A stretch of 48,808 bases of DNA from Lyngbya aestuarii BL J. GTDB lineage: Bacteria; Cyanobacteriota; Cyanobacteriia; Cyanobacteriales; Microcoleaceae. A program made the position numbers and the translations under genes. The stretch spans positions 1 through 48,808 of the forward strand of contig NZ_AUZM01000046.1 of the NCBI RefSeq assembly GCF_000478195.2, read 5' to 3'. A model generated the notes under the pieces. It did no database searches and was not told the origin of the DNA. It saw only the letters and a list, made by a program, of their open reading frames with translations. The number at the start of each line of letters is the position of its first letter. The stretch's first letter is position 1. Below are positions 17,511-26,720 of this stretch, one piece after another.

Positions 17511-18047
17511 TTAGCGGGCAGGAGGAGCGCTAAACGGATTTTTAAAAGCAGGTTTGGGGTTAAAGGGTTCAACGGCAGCATTTTTGGTGCTGCTGCTGTC
17601 GTCTGGAACAATATAAATCGATTCTACCTGTTGACCTCCCGCCGGAAGTGCAACAAAGCGTCCTTCCTCGATCAGATAGGTAACGGTTTCTCCACGAATA
17701 CTACTCCCCTCTTGCAAAATGTAGACATCTCCACTCAATACAATTCGTCCTTCTCGACTAAAATATTGAGCTTGAGCGGCAGTGGCTTGAATATTACGAG
17801 CCGGATAGTTAATTTGAACATTACCCCGGGCTGTTACAATTCCGGTATTCGCATCTGCTTCTTGAATATCAGAGCGAACGGTCATCGCCGTTGCGGGATC
17901 TTGTTTGGCGGGCGGAGCGCTTTGGGCTTTACTAACAGAAGGATTGAAAAAGTTTTCGGCAACAATTACACCGCCGATCGCACTTGGCAGTAATAGCGCA
18001 ATCAGTAAGCGTAATATTGTTAAGTTGAGTAATTTAGCAGGATACAT
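17511..18047 (-). CDS. LptA/LptC (OstA)-like periplasmic protein
   Basis: The protein has an N-terminal membrane segment or signal (NLTILRLLIALLLPSAIGGVIVA) and a beta-jellyroll of the OstA type: MTVRSDIQEADANTGIVTARGNVQINYPARN, YFSREGRIVLSGDVYILQEG and SIRGETVTYLIEEGRFV, as in LptA and LptC bridge proteins that carry lipopolysaccharide across the periplasm. The ATG at 18047 (MYPAKLLNL) is preferred over the TTG ten codons upstream at 18077. It is the first of the minus-strand lpt genes; the following lptB and permease genes make the functional set obvious. The proline-rich C-terminus is polar. Confidence 0.86.
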   Translation of the reverse strand: MYPAKLLNLTILRLLIALLLPSAIGGVIVAENFFNPSVSKAQSAPPAKQDPATAMTVRSDIQEADANTGIVTARGNVQINYPARNIQATAAQAQYFSREGRIVLSGDVYILQEGSSIRGETVTYLIEEGRFVALPAGGQQVESIYIVPDDSSSTKNAAVEPFNPKPAFKNPFSAPPAR

Positions 18048-18596
18048 AATAACGTTTTGACAGAACACAACGGACAAGAAAACAGACCCCTTTACGGTTC
18101 TGACTGTGTAGCAATATAGATTGATCTGTGTGCTTATTGTACTCGATACAACACCGCGATTGTGCGATCCGGCAATCAGGCATTAACAGTGTCCCATGTT
18201 TTCTCTAGGGTTAAAAGTCATCGGTACACCGCCTGCGATCACTCGTACCCTGCGTCAAACTCTCCGGCTCTCCCCGACCTCCTCCGCTCCCTAAATCCAT
18301 CGATTAGTCGCGATCAATATCTCGAAGCTAATATAGCTGATATAATTGAGTGGCATATTTCTGAGCGCTTCTGACGATCCCATGCAGCCTGATGAATCTT
18401 CTTTGGGCTTTTAATCGTCAATGCTATCTGCAAGCGTGAACAAGTTGAGGGAATTACAGCCTTAAGCTGTGATCGGCTAGCTTGGTAATCGTAGCAGTAT
18501 CTTTGAAGTACGACTTCGAGAATATACCCTCAGACCCCTTGCGGTTAATGCCGAACGTGTGTCAAGTTAGATTAATCTCCAACTGTAGCGAGTTCC
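18048..18596. other. Divergent intergenic region between LptA/C-like gene and Crp regulator
   Basis: About 550 bases with no convincing gene; a plus-strand frame at 18162-18374 has no family resemblance. It must hold the promoters for both directions. Small hairpins are visible: ACAGC/GCTGT around 18458-18472 and GAAGT/ACTTC at 18515-18527. TGTGATC at 18469 resembles a half-site for a Crp-type regulator, but a matching second half is not seen. Confidence 0.35.
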
Positions 18597-19277
18597 ATGC
18601 AGACTGAAGCTTTCAGCGAGCTTTTTCCCTTATTTAAAGGGGCAAATCCAGAGACCTTAGAATGGCTCCTATCCGTTGCGGTTAAGCATGATTATCCAGC
18701 CAATCGTGCTGTCGTGATGGAAGATGCCTGGGGGAATGCGGTTTATTTTATTGTCTCCGGATGGGTGAAAGTCCGACGCTTATCGGGTGATAACGTGGTG
18801 ACATTAGCAATTTTAGGCCGGGGTGATTTTTTTGGAGAAATGGCAATTTTGGATGAATCTCCTCGCTCAAATGACGTGATCGCTCTCTCTCCAGTTCGGT
18901 TGATCAGTGTTTCAGCTCAACGATTTATTCAAACGTTGTTCAAAGATCCACAGTTACATCATCGGATGTTGCAGTTAATGGTACGTCGTCTTCGCCAAAC
19001 CAATCAACGCTACCAAATTCGCCACCGTCCTCCGGCTGTGAAGTTAGCAAATACTTTAGTGGAATTGGCTGAAAATTATGGTCAAATCACTGAAAAACGG
19101 GCGGATATTTTTAATATTCCTTACCAAGATTTAGCTGATGTAACAGATATTAGCTTTGAAGAAACCAACAAAATTATGGAAAAGTTGATCTCGAAAGGGT
19201 GGTTAGAAATAGATGAGGACAATCAAACTTTGCATTTAATTAACCTCAAACATTTAAGTCATCTCGCTAGCCAATAG
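18597..19277 (+). CDS. Crp/Fnr-family transcription regulator
   Basis: The 226-residue protein has an N-terminal cyclic-nucleotide-binding barrel (about 15-130) and a C-terminal winged helix (about 150-215). In the barrel, GDFFGEMAILDESPRSND keeps the Gly-Glu and Arg-Ser pair of the phosphate-binding cassette, so cAMP or a related ligand could bind. The long helix RRLRQTNQRYQIRHRP is the dimer helix, and YQDLADVTDISFEETNKIMEKL is the DNA-reading helix-turn-helix. A class III cyclase lies 19 kb away in the same window, but no link is shown. Start is ATG at 18597. Confidence 0.9.
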   Translation: MQTEAFSELFPLFKGANPETLEWLLSVAVKHDYPANRAVVMEDAWGNAVYFIVSGWVKVRRLSGDNVVTLAILGRGDFFGEMAILDESPRSNDVIALSPVRLISVSAQRFIQTLFKDPQLHHRMLQLMVRRLRQTNQRYQIRHRPPAVKLANTLVELAENYGQITEKRADIFNIPYQDLADVTDISFEETNKIMEKLISKGWLEIDEDNQTLHLINLKHLSHLASQ

Positions 19278-19356
19278 TTTGTTGTAAAATGAAAAAATAG
19301 TTTTTAACTTAAAAGTCTTTTCTGAACTAAATTGTCCATCCAGAATCAAAAATTAA

Positions 19357-21159
19357 ATGACTGAAGCAACTCAATCTCGTCCTCACCTCCAAGCGGAACA
19401 AATCCCGGTGATGCAATATAGGGTGGGGATGTCTCAACCCCAATCTCATCTATTTGAAGTTAAATTATGTGTTCGGGTTGATCAGGAATTGAGACATTTA
19501 GTAAAATCTGGGGTTCTAGATTTGAAAATGCCTGTATGGACACCCGGTTCCTATTTAGTTCGTGAATATTCTCGACATCTCCAAAAGTTTCAAGCCTATG
19601 ATCAAGCTGGACAACCCTGCACTTGGCGGAAACTTAGCAAAAATCATTGGCAAATTGATATTAATAATGTTCAGGAATTATTCATTGAATATCAGATTTT
19701 TGCCAACGAATTAACGGTTCGTACAAATCACTTAGATAAAACTCACGGATATTTTAACAGTGCGGCTCTGTTTTTCTACATTCCTGGTTGGGAAAAACAT
19801 CCGATTTGGGTAACTATTGAACCGCCAGAATATTGGCAAGTTACAACAACTTTACCGAAAGTTTCTGATCAAGTTAATACATTTAAAGCTGTAGATTTAG
19901 ATACTTTAGTTGATACTCCCTTTGAAATTGGAACCCACAAGATTTATGAGTTTAAAGTTCGTGAAAAATCTCATCAACTCGCGATTTGGGGCGAGGGAAA
20001 CGGAGACAGCGATCGCTTAATTGCAGATTTCCAAAAAATTATCGAAGAAGAAGCTGATTTGTTTGGAGATTTACCCTATGAACGCTATTTGTTTTTATTG
20101 CATTTATCCAGCCAAGGATTTGGAGGATTAGAACACAAAGACAGTTGTTCTTTAAATTATCCTCGGTTTGGTTTACGCGACAAAGACAAATATAACCGCT
20201 TTATGCAGTTAGTCGCCCACGAATTTTTTCATTTATGGAATGTGAAGCGAATTCGTCCAAAAGCCTTAGAAGTATTTAATTATGAGCAAGAAAACTATAC
20301 AGAATCTTTATGGTTTTGTGAAGGAACAACCAGTTATTATGACATCGTGATTCCTTGGCGATCAGGTATTTTTGATGTCAAAACCTTTTTTAAAGAACTT
20401 TCAAAAGATATTACCCGCTTACAAACAATACCTGGGCGCAAAATTCAACCATTAAGTGAGTCCAGCTGGGATGCTTGGATTAAACTTTATCGCCGAGATG
20501 CCAATAGCGATAATTGTCAGATTTCTTATTACTTGAAAGGGGAAGTTGTTTCCTTTTTACTCGATTTATTAATTCGAGAACGTACCCGGAACCGTCGTTC
20601 TCTAGATGATGTCATGCGGCGAATGTGGGAGGAGTTTGGACGCCAAGAAATTGGCTACACTCCCGAACAGCTTAAACAGGTAATTGAATCTGTCGCCGAA
20701 ACCGATTTAACGGACTTTTTTGAGCGATATATTTATGGAACAGACGAGTTACCTTTGAATGAATTTTTAGAACCGTTTGGCTTACGATTAAAAGCAGAAA
20801 AATCGGATAGCGTTCCCTATTTAGGACTACAAGTGATTTCTGATGGGAGTCGAGAACTGATAAAATTTGTAGAAGCCGGAAGTCCTGCCCAAATCGCCGG
20901 AATTGATCCAGACGATGAATTACTGGCTTTAAATGGCTTCCGGGTGAATGCTCAACAGTTAAGCGATCGCCTCAAAGACTATCAGCCCGGTGAGACAGTA
21001 GAATTGGCTATTTTCCATCAAGATCAGCTACAGACTTGTTCGGTAACACTCGCTGAACCTCGCCCCAGTAGCTACAAAATTGCTTCTGTTAAAGATCCAT
21101 CACCCCAAAATCAAAGAAACTTTTCAGGATGGTTAGGATGTCCTTACCACAAGTTGTGA
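19357..21159 (+). CDS. M61 glycyl aminopeptidase-type metalloprotease with PDZ domain
   Basis: The 600-residue protein has the zinc motif HEFFH (288-292), with the third ligand candidate Glu322 in WFCEGTTSYY, the pattern of family M61. GGLEH (about 256-260) precedes it and fits the GxMEN-like exopeptidase loop. An N-terminal beta domain (WTPGSYLVREYSRHLQ) and a C-terminal PDZ domain (about 490-565, LGLQVISDGSRELIKFVEAGSPAQIAGI) complete the family layout. No signal peptide is visible, so it is likely cytoplasmic. It ends one base before the in-frame ATG of the next gene's long form. Confidence 0.93.
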   Translation: MTEATQSRPHLQAEQIPVMQYRVGMSQPQSHLFEVKLCVRVDQELRHLVKSGVLDLKMPVWTPGSYLVREYSRHLQKFQAYDQAGQPCTWRKLSKNHWQIDINNVQELFIEYQIFANELTVRTNHLDKTHGYFNSAALFFYIPGWEKHPIWVTIEPPEYWQVTTTLPKVSDQVNTFKAVDLDTLVDTPFEIGTHKIYEFKVREKSHQLAIWGEGNGDSDRLIADFQKIIEEEADLFGDLPYERYLFLLHLSSQGFGGLEHKDSCSLNYPRFGLRDKDKYNRFMQLVAHEFFHLWNVKRIRPKALEVFNYEQENYTESLWFCEGTTSYYDIVIPWRSGIFDVKTFFKELSKDITRLQTIPGRKIQPLSESSWDAWIKLYRRDANSDNCQISYYLKGEVVSFLLDLLIRERTRNRRSLDDVMRRMWEEFGRQEIGYTPEQLKQVIESVAETDLTDFFERYIYGTDELPLNEFLEPFGLRLKAEKSDSVPYLGLQVISDGSRELIKFVEAGSPAQIAGIDPDDELLALNGFRVNAQQLSDRLKDYQPGETVELAIFHQDQLQTCSVTLAEPRPSSYKIASVKDPSPQNQRNFSGWLGCPYHKL

Positions 21160-21247
21160 GATGATGTCATATATCGAAGCAAAGCAGTTGAATAAAATCT
21201 GTTTTTGCGGAGATTATTTGTTGTCTCAAAATCATACAATTAAAACA

Positions 21248-21736
21248 ATGTCAATGCAAGTACCCCCTCCACCCCCAATCACCCCCCGTCAGATGAATTT
21301 GCTGCGAGTTGTCACGGCGATGGCTTGGGCGGATGGACATCTAGCACAGGAAGAAGTTGCTTTGATGCTTGATGAATTTAGTCGTTTATTTGCGGTGGGA
21401 AGCGAACAGGAAAAGTTGCAACAAGAATTAACAGAATATTTGATGCAAAATATTCCGTTAGAAGAATTAATTCCGAAGTTAAAAACTCAAGAAGAACGGG
21501 AATTAGTATTAAGATTAGGCTATGAAGTGATTGGGTCTAGCGCTCGTACTCCCCATGAACCTAATATTAATAAAGAAGAAGAAGCCGCTTATCAAAAGCT
21601 AGTCAAGTTACTCGATTTACCGGAAGATGTTGTTAAGAACATCGAAGCGCAAGTCGAAGCTAAATCTAACAATACTCCGAATTTAGTTGCTCGGATGACT
21701 GAGGAATTAGGAGCGTTTGTTAAGGGTGAAGAATAG
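21248..21736 (+). CDS. TerB-like helical protein
   Basis: The product has a Pro-rich start (MSMQVPPPPPITPRQM) followed by a TerB/DjlA-type helical bundle; LLRVVTAMAWADGHLAQEEVALM carries the conserved Trp-Ala-Asp-Gly-x-x metal-binding-like loop of this fold, and a second acidic helix (PNINKEEEAAYQKLVKLLDL) resembles its partner. TerB domains occur in tellurite/stress proteins and in co-chaperones, and the actual role here is unknown. The frame extends up to 21161, just after the M61 stop, and that ATG is an alternative if translation is coupled; the shorter form starting at the Pro-rich segment looks more natural. Same strand as the M61 gene, so a two-gene operon is likely. Confidence 0.75.
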   Translation: MSMQVPPPPPITPRQMNLLRVVTAMAWADGHLAQEEVALMLDEFSRLFAVGSEQEKLQQELTEYLMQNIPLEELIPKLKTQEERELVLRLGYEVIGSSARTPHEPNINKEEEAAYQKLVKLLDLPEDVVKNIEAQVEAKSNNTPNLVARMTEELGAFVKGEE

Positions 21737-21900
21737 AGTGAGATTGGTCTCACGGTTTAAGGAGTTCGTCAGAATAAAAGGGGAAAATGCGATCGCAAAC
21801 TTCGATTTAATTCATCGTTCTAAAACTGGCGAACTCTCTTTGAAGTGACTGGTGTTAGGTTTTTTTGAATTAACTGATTTTTAAGTAATCAATCTTCACT

Positions 21901-22800
21901 TCAGGAAACTTTTACCCAAAAACTGGATGTAATAATTTTACCATTGCGGTTAAATTGTCCCCAGACTTTATAAGTTCCGGGTTTAGGAAAGTTCGTCATA
22001 AAATGCACTTCATCGGGTGGAGTATTTTTGAGCGCATGAGCGTGAATATAGTCTGCTTTGGTTAAAGGATTAGATTGTTTAAAGATAACCAAATGACCTT
22101 GTTCACCGAGATAGGGTTTTAAATCATTAATCGGCTGATTTGTTTTTGCATCTTTGAGGTTGAATTTCAAAGTGACTTCCTGACCTGATTGTAGCACGGG
22201 TTGGGAAGAAGTCAAAGTGATTTGTGTATCTTCTAAAATTTGACTCATATTTTCATTAATTTTAACAGATGAAGTTAGCTGAACTCCGGGAACTTGAGCA
22301 TTTAAAAGGGTAATTTCTTCTGACATTCTACTGGGTTTGTAGTCGGTAACGAGGGTATAACTTCCGGGTTTGGGAAAGGTGATTTCGACTTGAAATAAAC
22401 CGTCGCCGTCATATTCCGGGTGAAGATGTTCAAATACGTCTAAATCCTCACTAACAACAATTAAGTGCATTAGCTGTTCTTGAAACGTCTCAAAATCAGT
22501 AATCGGTTTTCCAGTTTTATCTTGAATTTCTATCAAGAAAGTCTGCGGTTGATTAACAGCAATTTGACTGGGTTTTGTGAGTTGTGCTTTCGTTAAACTC
22601 GCCGATTCTGAACTATGATTTGAATGGGAATGAGTAGAAGATTGATGATGAGCGCTTAAATTATCACCACTATTATGATTCATTTGATGGGTTTGTTGTG
22701 CTTGAGTAGAAGCATCTTTTGAGGGAGAATTAACAGCACAACTTTGGATTAAAGTCAATAATGATGGAACAGCAAAGAGAGAAATTAGAAAACGATTCAT
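21901..22800 (-). CDS. His-rich lipoprotein with duplicated beta domain, probably metal-binding
   Basis: The N-terminus (MNRFLISLFAVPSLLTLIQSC) is a lipoprotein signal with the lipid-attachment cysteine at 21. A His/Ser-rich stretch (about 35-66, with HQMNHN, SAHHQ, HSHSNHS) looks like a copper- or silver-binding segment. Two similar beta units follow, each ending in FPKPGSYTLV or FPKPGTYKVW and each with a His-rich loop (FEHLHPE; YIHAHAL). No named family was recognised with certainty. It is the last gene of the metal-efflux cluster on the minus strand, so a periplasmic metal-handling role fits. Confidence 0.75.
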   Translation of the reverse strand: MNRFLISLFAVPSLLTLIQSCAVNSPSKDASTQAQQTHQMNHNSGDNLSAHHQSSTHSHSNHSSESASLTKAQLTKPSQIAVNQPQTFLIEIQDKTGKPITDFETFQEQLMHLIVVSEDLDVFEHLHPEYDGDGLFQVEITFPKPGSYTLVTDYKPSRMSEEITLLNAQVPGVQLTSSVKINENMSQILEDTQITLTSSQPVLQSGQEVTLKFNLKDAKTNQPINDLKPYLGEQGHLVIFKQSNPLTKADYIHAHALKNTPPDEVHFMTNFPKPGTYKVWGQFNRNGKIITSSFWVKVS

Positions 22801-22971
22801 AATTTTAAATATTTTGACTCAATTTTCAAGAGTGATAAAGTTGAAAATAACATCACTTTATGAAATCGGAATGAAATTTACTTTTATTCATTAACGCGAG
22901 TCTATAAAGATTGAATTATTTTGAGAAGCAACCTAAATAAACCCGCTTGCATTTCATAAAGCTTTAACTGT

Positions 22972-23448
22972 TTATCGGTTGAAATTAAATCTTCCGTTCA
23001 CTTTTTCACCGTTAATATCGCTCAAGACAGCAACTTTATATTCCCCCGTTTCTTCTCCGGGTAAAAAGACTGCATAATGTTTTCCGGCTTGATCATATTC
23101 TAAATCTAATGCTTGTTGTTCGCCGTTGGGTAACTGAATTTGAGCGGTAACTTTTGCACCGGGAACCGCTTCATGGCTATCCCCACTTTGTAAGTAAAAA
23201 TCAAGGTGAGTTCCACCTGGTTCGGGTAAAGCAACAAACTCCAAATGATAGGCGCCGGTTTCGACGACTTGACCGCCTTTTTGGGGTGCGGAATGGTCTG
23301 CGGTTGCGGTTTCGGTTGAGGCGGTTTCTACAGTGGGTGATGGGGTGGTTTCGGTGGTGTTTTGAGCAGTTTCACTGGGAGAACAGGCGGTTAAAACGGT
23401 TAATCCCAGGCTGCTAATCATAACAATATTGAATAAAAAACGTTTCAT
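22972..23448 (-). CDS. Small lipoprotein of the metal-efflux cluster
   Basis: The 158-residue product starts with a lipoprotein signal (VMISSLGLTVLTACS, cysteine at 22), then a Thr/Glu/Pro-rich linker and a compact beta domain (GGQVVETGAYHLEFVALPEP ... YKVAVLSDINGEKVNGRF). Homologues with a GGxVxxxGxYHLEFV segment are commonly found beside CusA/CzcA pumps. AGGAG precedes the ATG by about 9 bases. It lies 91 bases after the RND pump and 171 bases before the His-rich lipoprotein gene, same strand. It may correspond by position to the third gene of copBAC-type operons, which is inference. Confidence 0.72.
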   Translation of the reverse strand: MKRFLFNIVMISSLGLTVLTACSPSETAQNTTETTPSPTVETASTETATADHSAPQKGGQVVETGAYHLEFVALPEPGGTHLDFYLQSGDSHEAVPGAKVTAQIQLPNGEQQALDLEYDQAGKHYAVFLPGEETGEYKVAVLSDINGEKVNGRFNFNR

Positions 23449-23539
23449 GGTTTGGACTCCTATAATAGTTGAAAATGCTGTTATTTTTTCTAAAATTATT
23501 GTACATTATTTTAGAAAATAAATCAGAAAAAAATGAAAG

Positions 23540-24703
23540 TTATTTTATTAAAATGGAAGTTTCATCAGGAGTATAAAAATCTTGAATTACAACTGTATCT
23601 TTCTTTGTTTGGGGAACCAAATATCGTCCAAATTGGGAATATAAAGCCGGAAGAACTAATAGAGTGAGTATAGTCGAACTAAATAATCCCCCTAATACAA
23701 CAACGGCTAAAGGTTGCAAAATTTCTTTACCCGTTCCGGTTCCAAAAGCGAGGGGAACCATTCCCAAAGCGGAGGTAAAAGCGGTCATTAAAATTGCCAC
23801 TAGACGTTCAGTTGAACCGTCGAAAATAACCTGTTTTAGGGAAATTCCTTCGGCAATTTTTTGATTGTAGTTATCAACCAATAATAAACCATTGCGAGTC
23901 GCCACACCAAACAACGTAATAAACCCAACCATAGACGCCACCGAAAGAACCCCCCCACCCACAGCGACAGAAAAAATTCCCCCGGTTATCGCTAAAGGTA
24001 AATTGAGCATAATCATCATCATTGCGGAAACAGATTTTACTGCAAAATACATTAAAACAGCGATAACAACTAAGGCTAAACTGCCAAAAATAAGTAAGTT
24101 TTGACTGGCTCGTTCTTCCGATTCAAATTGACCACCATATTGAATAAAGTAACCCGTTGGCGGGTGAACGTTTTGATTAATTTCGGCTTTAATTTCATCA
24201 ACAACGCTCCCCAAATCTCGACCGGAAACATTCGCAGAAACGACGATTAAACGGGAAACATTTTCGCGGTTGATTGTATTGGGTCCGGTTCCATAGTCAA
24301 TTTTAGCGACTTGCGCCAAAGGAATTTTAGAACCCGTTGGCGTATCAACCCACAAATTGCGAATGGTATCTAAATTATTGCGATATTCTTCTTGCAACCA
24401 GACCACCAAATCAAAGAACTGTTGATTTTCTAAAACTTGTGAAACCACGCGACCATTAAGAGCAGTTTCGACAATTTCAGCTAAATTTCCAACGCTCAAA
24501 CCGTAACGCGCCGCAGCCGAACGGTCAAATTTTATTTGTATTTGTTTAATCGGAACTTGCGGTTCAAGCTGCAAATCAACAATTCCCGGAATTTCACTTA
24601 TTACATCTCGAACTTGGGCGCCAATATTGCGAAGTTCTTGTAAATCATAACCGTATATTTTCACCGCAATTGCACTTCTAACCCCCGATAAAACCTCATC
24701 CAT
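23540..24703 (-). CDS. C-terminal part of a CusA/CzcA-type RND metal pump (gene interrupted)
   Basis: This 387-residue stretch is the second half of a heavy-metal RND pump: MDEVLSGVRSAIAVKIYGYDL, the periplasmic PC domain and the last transmembrane set (AVLMYFAVKSV, GVATRNGLLLVDN, PLAVVVLGGLFSSTILTLLVLPALYS). It is in the same frame as the N-terminal part at 24815-26686; the 37 codons between them (24704-24814) are open and read LSDLGLKNREESIKII... exactly as in an uninterrupted pump. Only the TAA at 24815-24817 separates them. Independent translation from the ATG at 24703 would give a fragment without the N-terminal membrane half, unlikely to work alone. Confidence 0.85.
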   Translation of the reverse strand: MDEVLSGVRSAIAVKIYGYDLQELRNIGAQVRDVISEIPGIVDLQLEPQVPIKQIQIKFDRSAAARYGLSVGNLAEIVETALNGRVVSQVLENQQFFDLVVWLQEEYRNNLDTIRNLWVDTPTGSKIPLAQVAKIDYGTGPNTINRENVSRLIVVSANVSGRDLGSVVDEIKAEINQNVHPPTGYFIQYGGQFESEERASQNLLIFGSLALVVIAVLMYFAVKSVSAMMMIMLNLPLAITGGIFSVAVGGGVLSVASMVGFITLFGVATRNGLLLVDNYNQKIAEGISLKQVIFDGSTERLVAILMTAFTSALGMVPLAFGTGTGKEILQPLAVVVLGGLFSSTILTLLVLPALYSQFGRYLVPQTKKDTVVIQDFYTPDETSILIK

Positions 24704-24814
24704 ACGGTGAGAAATAAACCCGCCAATATTCGGCGCGACTCCGGGTAATTTGGCAAATTCTTCGCGGATAATTTTGATACTTTCTTCCCGATTTTTTAGT
24801 CCTAAATCGCTGAG

Positions 24815-26686
24815 TTATACATCCAAATGTCCTAACGTTACACCCCCGGCGTCCGCATCTCCTGGCGCCCGTCCCGAACGCAGTTGAATTGAGTCAAAAT
24901 GGGGGTCATCCATCAGCGCATCTTGAATGGCTAAACCCGCTCGATTTGTCATTTCTAAAGAGACGCCGGGATAGAGTACCATTGCGTTAACAAGAGAGCG
25001 TTCTTGAAACTCCGGTAAAAACACCCGTCCCAGTGTTGGAAAAAGCGTTAAGGATGCAACAAAAGCCGCAATTGCGGTGAATATAATCACTTTGGGAAAC
25101 TGAATGGAAAATTTTAAGACGGGTTGATAAAGTTTTTGAGAAAGTCTGGAAATCCAAGTATCATCTTCGGGTAATTGTTGGGATGCGAGTAAGAAAGCGC
25201 ACAAAGCGGGGGAGAGGGTTAACGCCACAATAGTTGAGGCGAAAATTGAGATTAAATAGGCGATTCCCATCGGTGCAAAGATGCGACCTTCTACGCCAGT
25301 TAAAGTAAAAATTGGCGCGAAAACCACTCCAATAATAACGGTTGAAAAGAGTACGCTAACCCGAACTTCTACGGAGGTATTATAAACGACTTGAAAGGGA
25401 TGTTTGGGATTTTCTAATTGTTGATTTTTTCGCAATCCTCGATAACAGTTTTCCATATCAACAATTGAGTCATCAACCACCGAACCAATCGCAACAGCCA
25501 ACCCCCCCAACGTCATGGTGTTAATCCCCTGACCGAATAAATTCATAATCATTAATCCGATTAACAAAGACAGGGGAATAGCGCTTAAAGTAATGATAGC
25601 GGTTCGCCAGTTCATTAAAAATAACAGCAGAATAATCGAAACAATAATAATCCCATCTCTGAGGGAATCCCTAACATTTTCTATCGACGCATCAATAAAG
25701 TCAGATTGGCGAAAAGTAACGGTCACTTCCACATCATCGGGTAAACTGGCTTTTACTTCTTCCATTGCAGATTCAACCGCTTTTGTAACAGTCGGAGTAT
25801 CGGCTAAAGGCTGTTTATTGACCATCACAACAACGGCTCTTTTTCCGTTTAAACTTCCGTCTCCCCGCTTCAATGCTTCGCCGATTTTCACATCAGCAAC
25901 ATCCCGCAATAAAACGGGTGTACCCTGACGAGCGGTAATCGCGGATTGTTCTAAATCTTCAATCGATTCTATGCGTCCAATTCCCCGAATTAATAACTCT
26001 TTATCGGGGCTAATTAAAAATCCTCCTGCTGCGTTGGTATTGGCGGCTTCTGCTGCGGCTGTCACGTCTTCTAAGGAGACATCAAAGGCTTGTAATTTTG
26101 CCGGATTAACTAATACTTGATACTGGCGAACATCTCCCCCGTAAGCAATCACTTGAGTCACACCGGGAACGGCTAATAGACGGTTTGTAATGTCTTTATC
26201 TACTAACTGTCGCACATCCATTAATGTTGTTTTTCCACCGGATTCGACAGTAAAAGCATATTGAATAATAGTACCAATTGGCGAAGAAATGGGAGAAATT
26301 TGGGGCGTTTCTACGCTGTCTGGTAACTGTTCTGAAGCTTGTTGTAAACGTTCGGTAATCAGTTGACGAGCCAGATAAATATTTGTTCCCCAATTAAACG
26401 TTACTTTTACCACCGAAAGTCCCACCGCAGAAGCCGAACGAACGGTTTCTAAACCGGGGGTACCATTAACAGCGCTTTCTATCGGTAAAGTGACCAAAGA
26501 TTCAACTTCTTCGGGTGCCAATCCCGGCGCTTCGGTTTGGATTTCGACTTGGGGAGGTGCAAAGTTTGGAAACACATCTAAAGGCATTTTAGAAACGGTA
26601 TGAATGCCCAAAAATGTCACGATAATTGCACCAATAACCACCAACCAACGTTGAGCTATCGACCATTTTAAAATGTTATCTAGCAT
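24815..26686 (-). CDS. N-terminal part of a CusA/CzcA-type RND metal pump, ended by an in-frame TAA
   Basis: The 623 residues have the family start (MLDNILKWSIAQRWLVV ... MPLDVFPNFAPPQVEIQTEAPGL), the pore domain and transmembrane helices 2-7. In helix 4 the motif is AIGSVVDDSIVDMEN: the Asp of the CzcA-type DFG motif is replaced by Ala but two Asp and the Glu-Asn remain, so it is a heavy-metal RND variant rather than classical CzcA. The frame ends at LGHLDV followed by TAA, where I expect a Glu codon in relatives (a single GAA to TAA change). With the downstream half the gene spans 23540-26686, 1,048 codons, the normal length. It begins 34 bases after the adaptor gene. Confidence 0.9.
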   Translation of the reverse strand: MLDNILKWSIAQRWLVVIGAIIVTFLGIHTVSKMPLDVFPNFAPPQVEIQTEAPGLAPEEVESLVTLPIESAVNGTPGLETVRSASAVGLSVVKVTFNWGTNIYLARQLITERLQQASEQLPDSVETPQISPISSPIGTIIQYAFTVESGGKTTLMDVRQLVDKDITNRLLAVPGVTQVIAYGGDVRQYQVLVNPAKLQAFDVSLEDVTAAAEAANTNAAGGFLISPDKELLIRGIGRIESIEDLEQSAITARQGTPVLLRDVADVKIGEALKRGDGSLNGKRAVVVMVNKQPLADTPTVTKAVESAMEEVKASLPDDVEVTVTFRQSDFIDASIENVRDSLRDGIIIVSIILLLFLMNWRTAIITLSAIPLSLLIGLMIMNLFGQGINTMTLGGLAVAIGSVVDDSIVDMENCYRGLRKNQQLENPKHPFQVVYNTSVEVRVSVLFSTVIIGVVFAPIFTLTGVEGRIFAPMGIAYLISIFASTIVALTLSPALCAFLLASQQLPEDDTWISRLSQKLYQPVLKFSIQFPKVIIFTAIAAFVASLTLFPTLGRVFLPEFQERSLVNAMVLYPGVSLEMTNRAGLAIQDALMDDPHFDSIQLRSGRAPGDADAGGVTLGHLDV

Positions 26687-26720
26687 AAGTCAAGCGTCAA
26701 AAGTTTGCCGTTAATTTTAT

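Noticed and set aside
18162-18374. 70-codon plus-strand frame before the Crp gene
   Set aside because: Composition and lack of similarity suggest chance; it lies in a promoter region between divergent genes.
24704-24817. Frameshift as the cause of the split RND pump
   Set aside because: Both halves are in the same reading frame; only a stop codon separates them.
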